DNA from: Spirochaetales bacterium
GTDB taxonomy: Bacteria; Spirochaetota; Spirochaetia; SPDA01
NCBI GenBank assembly: GCA_004525155.1
Contig: SPDA01000076.1
Location: 1 to 7,585, forward strand
DNA: 7,585 nt
Reading direction: 5' to 3'
Shown: piece after piece, positions 1-6,465 of the stretch
Layout: each line of letters opens with the position of its first letter
Position numbering within the stretch: position 1 is the first letter of the stretch
Translations under genes and position numbers: made by a program
The notes under the pieces: model-generated
Told to the model about the DNA's origin: nothing
Seen by the model: the letters and a program-made list of their open reading frames with translations, nothing else
Database searches by the model: none

Positions 1-270
1 CCTGAAATTCACGCCCGCCGCCTGTTTGCCAATCTGTTCCCTGGCGCTGTTCCCCGCCCTGGCGGTGGCCATGCTCATATTCGTGGACTCGCCCAGGCCG
101 TAACCCATAATCATGATCGGCTTCTCGGTATAGTCGGATTCTACGGAGCCGAAGGCAATGCTGAAATCGGCCGATACGGTGAACATGCCGCCGGCCGGCG
201 CTTCCTGGGCCGGAATAGAACATACGGCTGCTGTCAGAAGTACGAACATAAAACAAAGGATTTTTTTCAT
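1..270 (-). CDS. Exported protein with LPP20-like N-terminal region (partial, runs off left edge)
   Basis: Reading leftward from the ATG at 268-270, the frame stays open for 90 codons to the window edge, so the C-terminus is missing. The N-terminus (MKKILCFMFVLLTAAVCSIPAQ) is a typical signal peptide: a lysine pair, a hydrophobic core to about residue 16, and a likely cleavage near residues 20-22. The AAVC at 14-17 is a poor lipobox because V precedes the cysteine, so a lipoprotein is possible but not favoured. Residues 54-86 (IMGYGLGES, then ATARAGNSAREQIGKQ) resemble the start of LPP20/FlgT-type periplasmic or outer-membrane proteins, where a GxG turn is followed by an alanine-rich helix containing NAR. 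Cell location outside the cytoplasm is well supported; the family is tentative and no function can be assigned. A GGGAG ribosome binding site lies at 279-283. The gene diverges from the desulfurase-like gene at 372. Confidence 0.8.
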   Translation of the reverse strand, partial: MKKILCFMFVLLTAAVCSIPAQEAPAGGMFTVSADFSIAFGSVESDYTEKPIMIMGYGLGESTNMSMATARAGNSAREQIGKQAAGVNFR

Positions 271-289
271 GCTTGCGGCTCCCGATCCT

Positions 290-318
290 AATATATCCCG
301 CGGCACATTATTTTCCAA
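290..318 (-). promoter_or_regulatory. Predicted sigma70-type promoter for the leftward exported-protein gene
   Basis: On the minus strand a -35 box TTGGAA (313-318) is followed after exactly 17 bases by a -10 box TATATT (290-295). Transcription would begin near 283, leaving a very short leader that only just includes the GGGAG at 279-283. This is consensus matching by eye; the -35 lies inside one arm of a 9-bp inverted repeat. Confidence 0.45.
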
Positions 319-370
319 TTGAGGCCTGCATCTACCTTTCCGGCCGTCTTTCGGTGTAAGCTTGGAAAAT
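310..370. repeat. Perfect 9-bp inverted repeat in the divergent intergenic region
   Basis: ATTTTCCAA at 310-318 is the exact reverse complement of TTGGAAAAT at 362-370, with 43 bases between. The left arm contains the predicted -35 of the leftward gene. The right arm contains the only GGA that could serve as ribosome binding site for the ATG at 372. It could be a pair of operator half-sites or a long-range RNA stem hiding the start of the desulfurase-like gene. A separate 8-base direct repeat GGCCTGCA occurs at 323-330 and 374-381. No function is shown by sequence alone. Confidence 0.45.
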
Positions 371-371
371 C

Positions 372-1601
372 ATGGCCTGCAGATGCGAATTCCAGAAACG
401 CCTCCTGACACTTCATTCCAGACTCTACTCCAAATCGGATCGTCTCGTTTATCTGGATTATAACGCGACGACCCCGGTTGACCCGCGGGTTCTGGGGGCC
501 TTCGAACGTTCCTGCAGGCAGACATGGGGCAATCCTTCCAGCCTTCACCGGGCGGGAATAACCGCCTTCAGGGAGATGGAAGAAGCCAGAACCGCGGCGG
601 CGGCTTATTTCGGAACGGACCCCGCGGGCATCCATTTCTGCGGAAGCGGTTCAGAGGCGATTCACGCGGGCCTTGCCGGATACCTTGCCCTTCATGCCGG
701 CGCACTGATTGTCACCACGCAGCTTGAACACGCATCGGTAAAGGACGCTGTCCTTAACCTCGCAGCCGGGGAAAATATCCTTTATGCCGCTGTGGACAGT
801 GAGGGAAAAATCGACCTCGGAAAGCTTCGGAAGGCGCTTGAGGAGAGGGACATCTCCCAGGGACTGATTGCGGTTGTGTCGCCGGTCAACCATGAAACAG
901 GCAGCCTGCAGCCTGCGGCGGAACTCGCAGCGCTTATAAAAAGGTCCGGCGCCGGGGGAAAAACGGCGAACCGGGGCGGTCTCGTTTTTTTTGACGGCGT
1001 GCAGGCCGCCGCAAGACTCGCCCCGGAATCCTGGGTGCCCCACTGCAGCATGTTCGCGGTAAGCGGCCACAAAATGTACGCCCCCAAAGGTTCCGCTGTA
1101 TTGTGGAAGGAACCGGCCGTGGAGCTTAAAAGTTTCCGGTATGGCGGAAACCAGGAGTGGGGTATGTTCCCGGGTACGGAAAACACGCCCGCCATCGCGG
1201 CCTTTGCCGAGGCTCTCCGGCTTAAAAGCAGGGAATTCGCCGATGAAGAAAGACACCTCCTGGTCCTGACGGAGGAACTCCGTACCCGGCTTGCGGAAGC
1301 GGCTTTTCCCTGCATACTCGAGTCCCCGGAATCCTGTGCTCCGGGTATCCTCTGCATCAGTCTGCCCTGGGCGGGAGATATGGAGGAAGTGCTTGCTTAT
1401 CTGAGCGGACAAAATATATGCGTCAGCAGGTTCTCCGCCTGCACCGGGGGCGTGCAGGGCGAATCCGATATTCTCAGGGCCATGGGCCGCCCGCGGGAAA
1501 GATTGCGCAGCTCCCTGCGTATAAGCCTTGGAAAGTGGAGCAGGCGTGATGACCTGCTTCGGTTCGAGAAGGCCCTTACCTCGCTGTACAGCCGGTCATG
1601 A
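372..1601 (+). CDS. Cysteine desulfurase-like class V aminotransferase (NifS/IscS family)
   Basis: A 409-residue protein of normal family length that should use pyridoxal phosphate to remove sulfur from L-cysteine for Fe-S cluster or thiolation pathways. The family landmarks appear in order: YLDYNATTPVDPRV (27-40), LEHASV with the ring-stacking H120, VNHETGSLQP (172-181), the PLP-phenol aspartate D208 in FFDGVQAA, the Schiff-base lysine K234 in SGHKMYAPKG, the GGNQEWGMFPGTENTP substrate loop (258-273) and the sulfur-carrying cysteine C357 in SACTGG. The distance from C357 to LRAMG matches IscS (group I). It is divergent: the usual SGATE is SGSEAIHAG, VNNE is VNHE, and DAVQ is DGVQ. The start is fixed by an in-frame stop at 357-359 and has only a weak GGA 7 bases upstream. 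About 25 residues precede the usual start of the fold. No scaffold gene (iscU/sufU) follows, so the acceptor is unknown. Its end overlaps the convergent response-regulator gene by 26 bases. Confidence 0.88.
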   Translation: MACRCEFQKRLLTLHSRLYSKSDRLVYLDYNATTPVDPRVLGAFERSCRQTWGNPSSLHRAGITAFREMEEARTAAAAYFGTDPAGIHFCGSGSEAIHAGLAGYLALHAGALIVTTQLEHASVKDAVLNLAAGENILYAAVDSEGKIDLGKLRKALEERDISQGLIAVVSPVNHETGSLQPAAELAALIKRSGAGGKTANRGGLVFFDGVQAAARLAPESWVPHCSMFAVSGHKMYAPKGSAVLWKEPAVELKSFRYGGNQEWGMFPGTENTPAIAAFAEALRLKSREFADEERHLLVLTEELRTRLAEAAFPCILESPESCAPGILCISLPWAGDMEEVLAYLSGQNICVSRFSACTGGVQGESDILRAMGRPRERLRSSLRISLGKWSRRDDLLRFEKALTSLYSRS

Positions 1602-2664
1602 GGGAAAGATGGACCTCTTCCCGGAAAAACAGGTCTACCAGTTCCGGATCAAACTGGGTGCCGCTTCCCCGGATAAGCTCTTCGCTGGCTTTATCAAGTT
1701 CAAGAGCCTTGCGGTAAGGCCTGTCCGAGGTCATGGCGTCGAAGGCATCGGACAATGAAACGATACGTATCAGAATATCGATATTGTCCTCCCTGATACC
1801 GTCCGGATATCCGCCGCCGTTGTACCATTCATGATGGTGACGCACAATGGAAAGACAGGGCTTGAAAAATTCGACGGTTTTAAGGATATTTTCGCCGATT
1901 ATGGGATGCGCCCTTAAAATCTCCACTTCCTCCGGGGTAAATCTTGTTTCCTTATGGAGAATCCCCTCGCTTATGCCCAGTTTGCCGATGTCGTGCAGCA
2001 GGGCGCCGTATTCAAGAATTTCTATCTCCCCGTCCGATAAGTCGAGGTGCCTGGTCATTTCAAGGGAAATCTGCCGGACCCTGTTGCAGTGCCCACGCGT
2101 ATAGGGGTCTTTGGCTTCGATGGTTTCCGCAAGTACCCGGACAGTTTCGAGATTGGTCTTCTGCAGACGGGAAAGAGCCTCGTTGAGCTGCCTGGTCCTG
2201 TCCTGGACTTTTGCCTCCAGTGAATGCTGATATTCCCTGTTCTCACTCTCCAGCCGTTCATTTTTGAGCAGGAGGTTTCTGTAAGCAAGGGCCTTTTTTA
2301 CGGTTTCAATGATTTCCGCCTTCATGGCCGGCTTTACCAGGTAATCGAAAGCCCCTCCCCGCATTGCTTCCAGCCCCGTTTCTATATCCGAGAGGGCCGT
2401 CTGCATGATTACCGGAGACTTGGGCAGAAGTTTTTTAAGGCGGGGAAGAACCTCCGTACCCGGCATTCCCGGCATCCTGATATCGAGGATGATGCAATCC
2501 GGCTCAAAAGTCCCCCCGGAGATGATATCAAGCGCATCCTGCCCGCTGGCCGCTACGGCAACATCGAATCCGGCATTCTCCAGGAGAAGGCGGATAACTT
2601 TTTGTATGCCCGTGTCATCGTCCACCAGCAGCAGACGGTTCCTGGTCTCATTCGGACGCTGCAT
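1576..2664 (-). CDS. Response regulator with HD-GYP cyclic-di-GMP phosphodiesterase output
   Basis: The 362-residue protein has two domains. Residues 10-125 form a CheY-like receiver: acidic pocket D15-D17, phosphoacceptor D61 in IILDIRMPGMPG, switch threonine T89 and conserved K111 in LVKPA. A helical linker of coiled-coil character (about 128-178, rich in E, K, L, Q) leads to an HD-GYP domain at about 175-345. That domain has GHCNRV (H192), HDIGKLG (H224, D225), RAHPIIGENIL (H253), HHHEW (276-280), GGGYPDG with the GYP at 285-287, and SDAFDAMTSDRPYR (D306). The catalytic signature is complete, so it is expected to hydrolyse c-di-GMP when the receiver is phosphorylated. There is no DNA-binding domain. 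The start has a strong TGGAGG site and lies 17 bases inside the end of the methyltransferase-like gene, implying co-transcription and coupled translation. The sensor kinase encoded divergently at 3277 is the obvious candidate partner, but pairing is inferred from position only. Confidence 0.95.
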   Translation of the reverse strand: MQRPNETRNRLLLVDDDTGIQKVIRLLLENAGFDVAVAASGQDALDIISGGTFEPDCIILDIRMPGMPGTEVLPRLKKLLPKSPVIMQTALSDIETGLEAMRGGAFDYLVKPAMKAEIIETVKKALAYRNLLLKNERLESENREYQHSLEAKVQDRTRQLNEALSRLQKTNLETVRVLAETIEAKDPYTRGHCNRVRQISLEMTRHLDLSDGEIEILEYGALLHDIGKLGISEGILHKETRFTPEEVEILRAHPIIGENILKTVEFFKPCLSIVRHHHEWYNGGGYPDGIREDNIDILIRIVSLSDAFDAMTSDRPYRKALELDKASEELIRGSGTQFDPELVDLFFREEVHLSLMTGCTAR

Positions 2665-3205
2665 CGGCTTTGAGCCTCCAGACTAACCGGGGGATTAAAA
2701 AGGGGACGCCTTTCCTGTAATCTGTGTAATCCGAAAACAGTTTCGGAAAAATAACCGTATCTTCAAGTATCACAAATAAAAGATTAATAAGAACAAGAAC
2801 ACAGGAAATTTCCAGCACTTCGGTTTGCCTGAAAGCGATGTTCAGAAACCCGATCATGAAAAAAAACCACCAGAACCCCGGGTGCCGCACCACGCCGTAG
2901 GCGCCCCTCCTGGAACAAGTCCTCGGGCCTCCTTCACCGTTTTCCCCGCCTGAGAGTAATGCCGGAAACTGGGAAAAAAAAAGCAGGCATACATTAACGG
3001 CCGCTGCGGAGAGGGACCCGATGCTCACCCATGCCGGATATCTTTTTACAGGATATAAAAATAACAAAAGAATGAACGATGCGGCGACTGCCGCGTACCC
3101 CATGACGGAAAACAGCAGGATGAGGTTTTTCGCCTTCCAAATTTGGCTGCAATCATAAAGAAAAAGGAAGATAAATCCTATAATGCTTATTAAAACACAT
3201 AACAT
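2648..3205 (-). CDS. Membrane protein of the isoprenylcysteine/phospholipid methyltransferase-like family
   Basis: A 185-residue, strongly hydrophobic protein with about five membrane segments (roughly 2-17, 27-50, 57-79, 109-126, 130-147). The C-terminal half carries the pattern of ICMT/PEMT-type S-adenosylmethionine-dependent methyltransferases: GAYGVVRHPGFWW (101-113, with the RHP motif), an acidic E148 at the end of the last membrane helix, and FSDYTDYRKGVPFLIPR (157-173), matching the family ending of FGxxYxxYxxxVPxLIP. The NnrU-like branch has a similar layout, so substrate and even enzymatic activity are uncertain. The ATG at 3203-3205 has no Shine-Dalgarno sequence, and the best -10 box sits only about 7 bases upstream, so the mRNA may be leaderless. 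It is the first gene of a two-gene operon with the HD-GYP regulator, diverging from the kinase-acyltransferase gene. Methylation of a lipid or acylated product is conceivable but not shown. Confidence 0.78.
   Translation of the reverse strand: MLCVLISIIGFIFLFLYDCSQIWKAKNLILLFSVMGYAAVAASFILLLFLYPVKRYPAWVSIGSLSAAAVNVCLLFFSQFPALLSGGENGEGGPRTCSRRGAYGVVRHPGFWWFFFMIGFLNIAFRQTEVLEISCVLVLINLLFVILEDTVIFPKLFSDYTDYRKGVPFLIPRLVWRLKADAASE
2675..2680 (-). promoter_or_regulatory. Strong ribosome binding site for the HD-GYP regulator
   Basis: TGGAGG on the minus strand, 10 bases ahead of the ATG at 2662-2664. It lies within the last codons of the upstream methyltransferase-like gene and settles the start of the regulator. 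Confidence 0.75.
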
Positions 3206-3227
3206 AAGCGATATTATATGATATAAT
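3199..3227 (+). promoter_or_regulatory. Predicted extended -10 promoter for the kinase-acyltransferase gene
   Basis: A perfect extended -10, TGATATAAT, lies at 3219-3227. A weak -35 (ATAACA, 3199-3204, 4 of 6 to TTGACA) is 17 bases upstream of TATAAT. Transcription would start near 3234, giving a leader of about 43 bases rich in T. The 10-mer ATGATATAAT recurs at 6434-6443 ahead of the lytic transglycosylase gene, which supports it as a real promoter element. Confidence 0.6.
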
Positions 3228-3240
3228 CCGGAGAATACAA
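3213..3240 (-). promoter_or_regulatory. Predicted promoter for the methyltransferase-HD-GYP operon, back-to-back with the rightward promoter
   Basis: On the minus strand TATAAT (3213-3218) is preceded, 16 bases away, by a partial -35 TTGTAT (3235-3240). The -10 is one arm of the perfect palindrome ATTATAT-G-ATATAAT (3213-3227), whose other arm is the rightward -10. Initiation near 3206 would put the 5' end at the start codon. The two promoters share their core bases and so probably compete. Confidence 0.5.
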
Positions 3241-3276
3241 GTAATTTTGTAAATTTTTTTTATATAAGGCAAGGGC

Positions 3277-6200
3277 ATGATAATCGATATATCCTCACTG
3301 ATTCCTGGTGTATCGTTTATTCTCTATATATATTTCACAATCTTCGGCGTGTATCAGCATAAAGAGCACAAAATACAGTGGCCCTTTATTCTCTACATGT
3401 TTACCATGGCCGTGTGGAGTTTCGGCTCCTTCATGATGCATGCCAACACGTCCCTTGCGACGCCCCTTTTCTGGAACCGCTTCATGCTCTGCGGTATGCT
3501 TGTGGTGCCCATGACCATCCTGCATACCATGCTGGATCTTTTTGAGCAGAAGAAAAAATCCTATAAAATCCTGCTCTACAGCGGGTATGCTATCTACGCC
3601 TTCCTCCTCTATCTTAATTTTTCGGGCCATATCGTTGCTGATGCATGGTTCGAAGGCTCTAATTTCTTTTACGACCTCGCCAGGGGCGCAATCCTGGCCT
3701 ATTCCCTCAATTACCTTTTTCTCATCTTCTCCATAATAATTGTCTCCGTAGAACTGCGCAGGACGGAGGACATTTTTATCCGGAAAAAGCTGCGCCTTCC
3801 CCTTTACGGGGCCTGCATCATGCTCGTAGGCGTTGCCCTGAACATTTACGAACCCATCGGCAAGTATCCGGTGGACCTGTTTTCCGCAGCCATCAACGCC
3901 ATCATCCTGTTTTACGCCATTTACCGTTTCAAGCTTATCCACTACTCGGCCATGGTTTTACGGACAATCCTCTATATTGTCCAGGTAATCTTAAGCGCCT
4001 TTGTTTTCTACGGCATAACCTGGCTTTTCGCCCTCAGCACGAAGAATTTCCGTTTCGAATTGGCTTTTCTGCCTTCCCTGATTCTGGGTGTGGCGGCCCT
4101 GGTGATTTTTCAGCCCCTGCGCAAAGGGGCCATGTCGATAATAGAAAAGATTTATTTCGGAAAACGGTTCAAATATAACCAGAACCTGCGAAACTTTTCG
4201 GAAAGTCTCACCTCCATAGTAGATTTGAACACCCTGGGAGACCTGATAATCGAAAAACTGACGGAAACCTTCAGCCTTACCTGGGCCTGCATGTTTGTGC
4301 TTGATTTTTCCTCGAGAAATTACAAGGTCATAAGCGCCCAGGGTTTTGACGATCTGAAAACCGATCTGGATAAAATAATCCTCAACCGTTCCTCTCCGGT
4401 TATCCTGCAGATGACGAAAAACTCCGGCATACAGCTCAAGCAGAGCCTGCAGATTCCTTCGGATATGACCCTGGTCCTCGGGGAAGGCAGCCAGAGCAGG
4501 GAAATCTATGCCATAATTCCCCTGGTGTTCAAAGAAAGGCTTAACGGGTGCATTCTTATAGGAAATTCTTCGGAAAAGGATTTCCTCAATCCCTTCGAAA
4601 TAGACTCCCTGAGCCTGCTGGCGGACCAGACGTCAATTTCACTGGAAAACGCCATTTCCTTCGAGCGGCTTAAACGGCAGCAGAAAAAACTGCAGTCCAT
4701 GAACAGCGAATTGACCATAAGCAGAAACAAGCTCGAGGCCTTTTTCGACGGCATAACCACCCCCATCTCGATACAGGACATAAACTACAACATTGTCATG
4801 GCAAACTATGCCGCAACCAAGTATTTCAACGCCGGTTACCAGGATCTTATCGGCAGCAAGTGTTACAAGGTGTTTTTCGGCAATCAAAAACCCTGCGATT
4901 CCTGCATGGCTCAGGACAGCCTGCATACCCAGCTTCCCTTCAATTCACAGATGAATCACAGCTTATCCAATCTGACCTTCCAGATACATTATTATCCGAT
5001 TAGCGTGCCGATAGGATCGGACAGGATTTTTCTCGAGTTTTTCCAGGACATATCCGAGCAGAAACGCCTGCAGGAGGAACTCATTCAGTCTGAAAAACTG
5101 GCGGGTATCGGGACGCTGGCATCGGGCATAGCTCACGAGATAAATAACCCCCTGTGCGGTATTCTGGGTACCGCGGAACTCATGCTGGACAGTCTGAATG
5201 GAAACGAGCGAATGAAGGAGTATGCGGAGGATATAATAAAATATTCCAGGAACGCCTCCGAAGTCATCAAGGATCTGAACAACTATTCGAGGAAGGAGCG
5301 GGGTACACTCTCGTCCGTCAACTGTGTTGAAGTTCTCGATATTTCCATCAAACTTGCGCAGCGCGGCATGAAGTTCGACAATATCAGTATTGACCGCAAC
5401 TACGAGGATGTTCCGCTGCTCGAATGCAGCGCAAACGAACTGCAGCAGGTGTTTCTCAATCTTATTATAAACGCGGTCCAGTCCATGGAGCAGGGCGGAC
5501 ACCTGTACCTGCAGTGCTACCCTCAGAACGGCAACATCTACATAGCCGTTCAGGATACAGGAAAGGGGATAACTCCGGACCACCTGGAGAATATATTCAC
5601 GCCGTTTTTCACCACCAAAGAGCCGGGCAAGGGCACCGGCCTGGGGCTGAGTACAGCCCACCGGATAATTTACAACATGGGCGGAAGAATTTACGTAAAA
5701 AGCGCCCCCGGGGAAGGTACCCTTTTCGAAATTTATCTGCCCTATGCGGAAGAGGAAAAGTGGAAAATCCGGTTTACAACCACAAGACGGATACAGGAAA
5801 AGGAGGATGTTTTCTTTCTCCAGCGTAAAATACTTATCGGGGAAAAAGGATACCTGGAAGAAAGCATCCGGAGGCGGGAAGACGAGTCAGCGAAGCACTT
5901 CCTCGCCTACAAGGGTCTCCAGCCGGTGGGTACGGTAACCTGTGTCACGCCGGAAATGACGGGGAAACTCCCCATCGAAAAACACTTCAGGCTTAATTCA
6001 TACTTCAAGGGCAAGCGGTGCGTGGAAATTGACAGACTCGCCGTGCTCAAGGAGGAACGCGGTTCCATCGTACCCCTGGGACTGATGACCCTGGGCTACC
6101 TCTTCGCGAAAACCCAGCAGGCGGAAAGGATATTTCTCGATGTTTTTTCCGATGAGAGACGGCATATACAGATGTACAGGAAGCTGGGTTTTAAACCCAT

Positions 6201-6396
6201 AGGCGAATATTCCTCCCCCCTGCCCGTTACAGTCATGATGCTGGACTACATTACGGATTACGAACGCACCGAGGGGCGTATGGAACATTTCGTAAAACCC
6301 TTCATGTCCCGGCTTCTCAAGCGCATCGACATGGACCAGCAGGACAGGAATTCATTTCTCGAGGCAATCAGGAACGTGGTCGCCTCCCCCGTGTAA
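3277..6396 (+). CDS. Membrane sensor histidine kinase (7TM-GAF-PAS-HisKA-HATPase) fused to a FeeM/LuxI-like acyltransferase domain
   Basis: The 1039-residue protein reads as one frame. Residues 1-280 hold 8-9 membrane segments of the 7TM histidine-kinase type (about 8-27, 36-55, 66-84, 98-117, 136-158, 174-190, 201-219, 228-252, 262-279). A GAF-like domain follows (about 305-460), then a short coiled coil and a PAS domain (about 485-592) with cysteines C529, C540 and C543. The HisKA domain has phosphoacceptor H620 in [12 protein letters not shown]. The ATPase domain has the N box (N728, N732), G1 DTGKG (760-764), F box FTPFF and G2 GKGTGLGLS (784-792). All kinase motifs are intact, and there is no attached receiver. 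Residues about 840-990 are not kinase: EIDRLAV (917-923) and [17 protein letters not shown] (961-977) match the FeeM/autoinducer-synthase branch of the GNAT fold, which transfers acyl groups from acyl-ACP. The substrate is unknown. The start has AAGG 7 bases upstream. The likely partner is the divergent HD-GYP regulator. Confidence 0.9.
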   Translation: MIIDISSLIPGVSFILYIYFTIFGVYQHKEHKIQWPFILYMFTMAVWSFGSFMMHANTSLATPLFWNRFMLCGMLVVPMTILHTMLDLFEQKKKSYKILLYSGYAIYAFLLYLNFSGHIVADAWFEGSNFFYDLARGAILAYSLNYLFLIFSIIIVSVELRRTEDIFIRKKLRLPLYGACIMLVGVALNIYEPIGKYPVDLFSAAINAIILFYAIYRFKLIHYSAMVLRTILYIVQVILSAFVFYGITWLFALSTKNFRFELAFLPSLILGVAALVIFQPLRKGAMSIIEKIYFGKRFKYNQNLRNFSESLTSIVDLNTLGDLIIEKLTETFSLTWACMFVLDFSSRNYKVISAQGFDDLKTDLDKIILNRSSPVILQMTKNSGIQLKQSLQIPSDMTLVLGEGSQSREIYAIIPLVFKERLNGCILIGNSSEKDFLNPFEIDSLSLLADQTSISLENAISFERLKRQQKKLQSMNSELTISRNKLEAFFDGITTPISIQDINYNIVMANYAATKYFNAGYQDLIGSKCYKVFFGNQKPCDSCMAQDSLHTQLPFNSQMNHSLSNLTFQIHYYPISVPIGSDRIFLEFFQDISEQKRLQEELIQSEKLAGIGTLASGIAHEINNPLCGILGTAELMLDSLNGNERMKEYAEDIIKYSRNASEVIKDLNNYSRKERGTLSSVNCVEVLDISIKLAQRGMKFDNISIDRNYEDVPLLECSANELQQVFLNLIINAVQSMEQGGHLYLQCYPQNGNIYIAVQDTGKGITPDHLENIFTPFFTTKEPGKGTGLGLSTAHRIIYNMGGRIYVKSAPGEGTLFEIYLPYAEEEKWKIRFTTTRRIQEKEDVFFLQRKILIGEKGYLEESIRRREDESAKHFLAYKGLQPVGTVTCVTPEMTGKLPIEKHFRLNSYFKGKRCVEIDRLAVLKEERGSIVPLGLMTLGYLFAKTQQAERIFLDVFSDERRHIQMYRKLGFKPIGEYSSPLPVTVMMLDYITDYERTEGRMEHFVKPFMSRLLKRIDMDQQDRNSFLEAIRNVVASPV

Positions 6397-6414
6397 TCGT
6401 AAAAGACTGTAAGG

Positions 6415-6443
6415 TTGCGCCGGAAACCTGCCGATGATATAAT
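6415..6443 (+). promoter_or_regulatory. Predicted sigma70-type promoter with extended -10 for the lytic transglycosylase
   Basis: TTGCGC (6415-6420) is separated by exactly 17 bases from TATAAT (6438-6443), which is preceded by TG one base away (TGATATAAT, 6435-6443). Transcription should begin near 6450, giving a leader of about 16 bases. The promoter starts 19 bases after the kinase stop codon, so the downstream gene can be expressed independently. I saw no terminator hairpin between the two genes. Confidence 0.65.
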
Positions 6444-6453
6444 TGTCTAACCT

Positions 6454-6460
6454 GGGGGGG
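6454..6460 (+). promoter_or_regulatory. Ribosome binding site made of a run of seven G
   Basis: Seven consecutive G end 5 bases before the ATG at 6466. This is the only purine-rich site available and must act as the Shine-Dalgarno sequence. Homopolymeric G runs can slip in replication, and a length change would alter spacing to the start codon. Confidence 0.55.
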
Positions 6461-6465
6461 TTGTT

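Noticed and set aside
651..1412. Long open frame on the minus strand (253 codons) inside the desulfurase-like gene
   Set aside because: It is antisense to a gene with clear family motifs, has no recognisable domain, and its length follows from the codon bias of the real gene.
3250..3276. Run of eight T before the kinase start as a terminator for upstream transcription
   Set aside because: There is no GC-rich hairpin in front of it; the T-rich stretch is simply part of the AT-rich leader.
4963..5661. 232-codon minus-strand open frame across the kinase core
   Set aside because: It is fully antisense to the HisKA and HATPase motifs and shows no recognisable protein pattern or ribosome binding site.
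5740..5830. Frameshift or sequencing artefact joining two genes at the kinase/acyltransferase boundary
   Set aside because: Both domains are in the same frame with a natural linker and no suspicious homopolymer at the junction; no in-frame start codon follows the SD-like motif.
5744..5938. Short plus-strand frame, including an ATG at 5807 directly behind AAGGAGG
   Set aside because: It is in a different frame from the kinase, the spacing to the SD-like motif is zero, and the product is a low-complexity S/K-rich peptide without homology that I recognise.
6397..6440. Rho-independent terminator after the kinase gene
   Set aside because: No GC-rich stem followed by a T run is present; the region instead fits a promoter.
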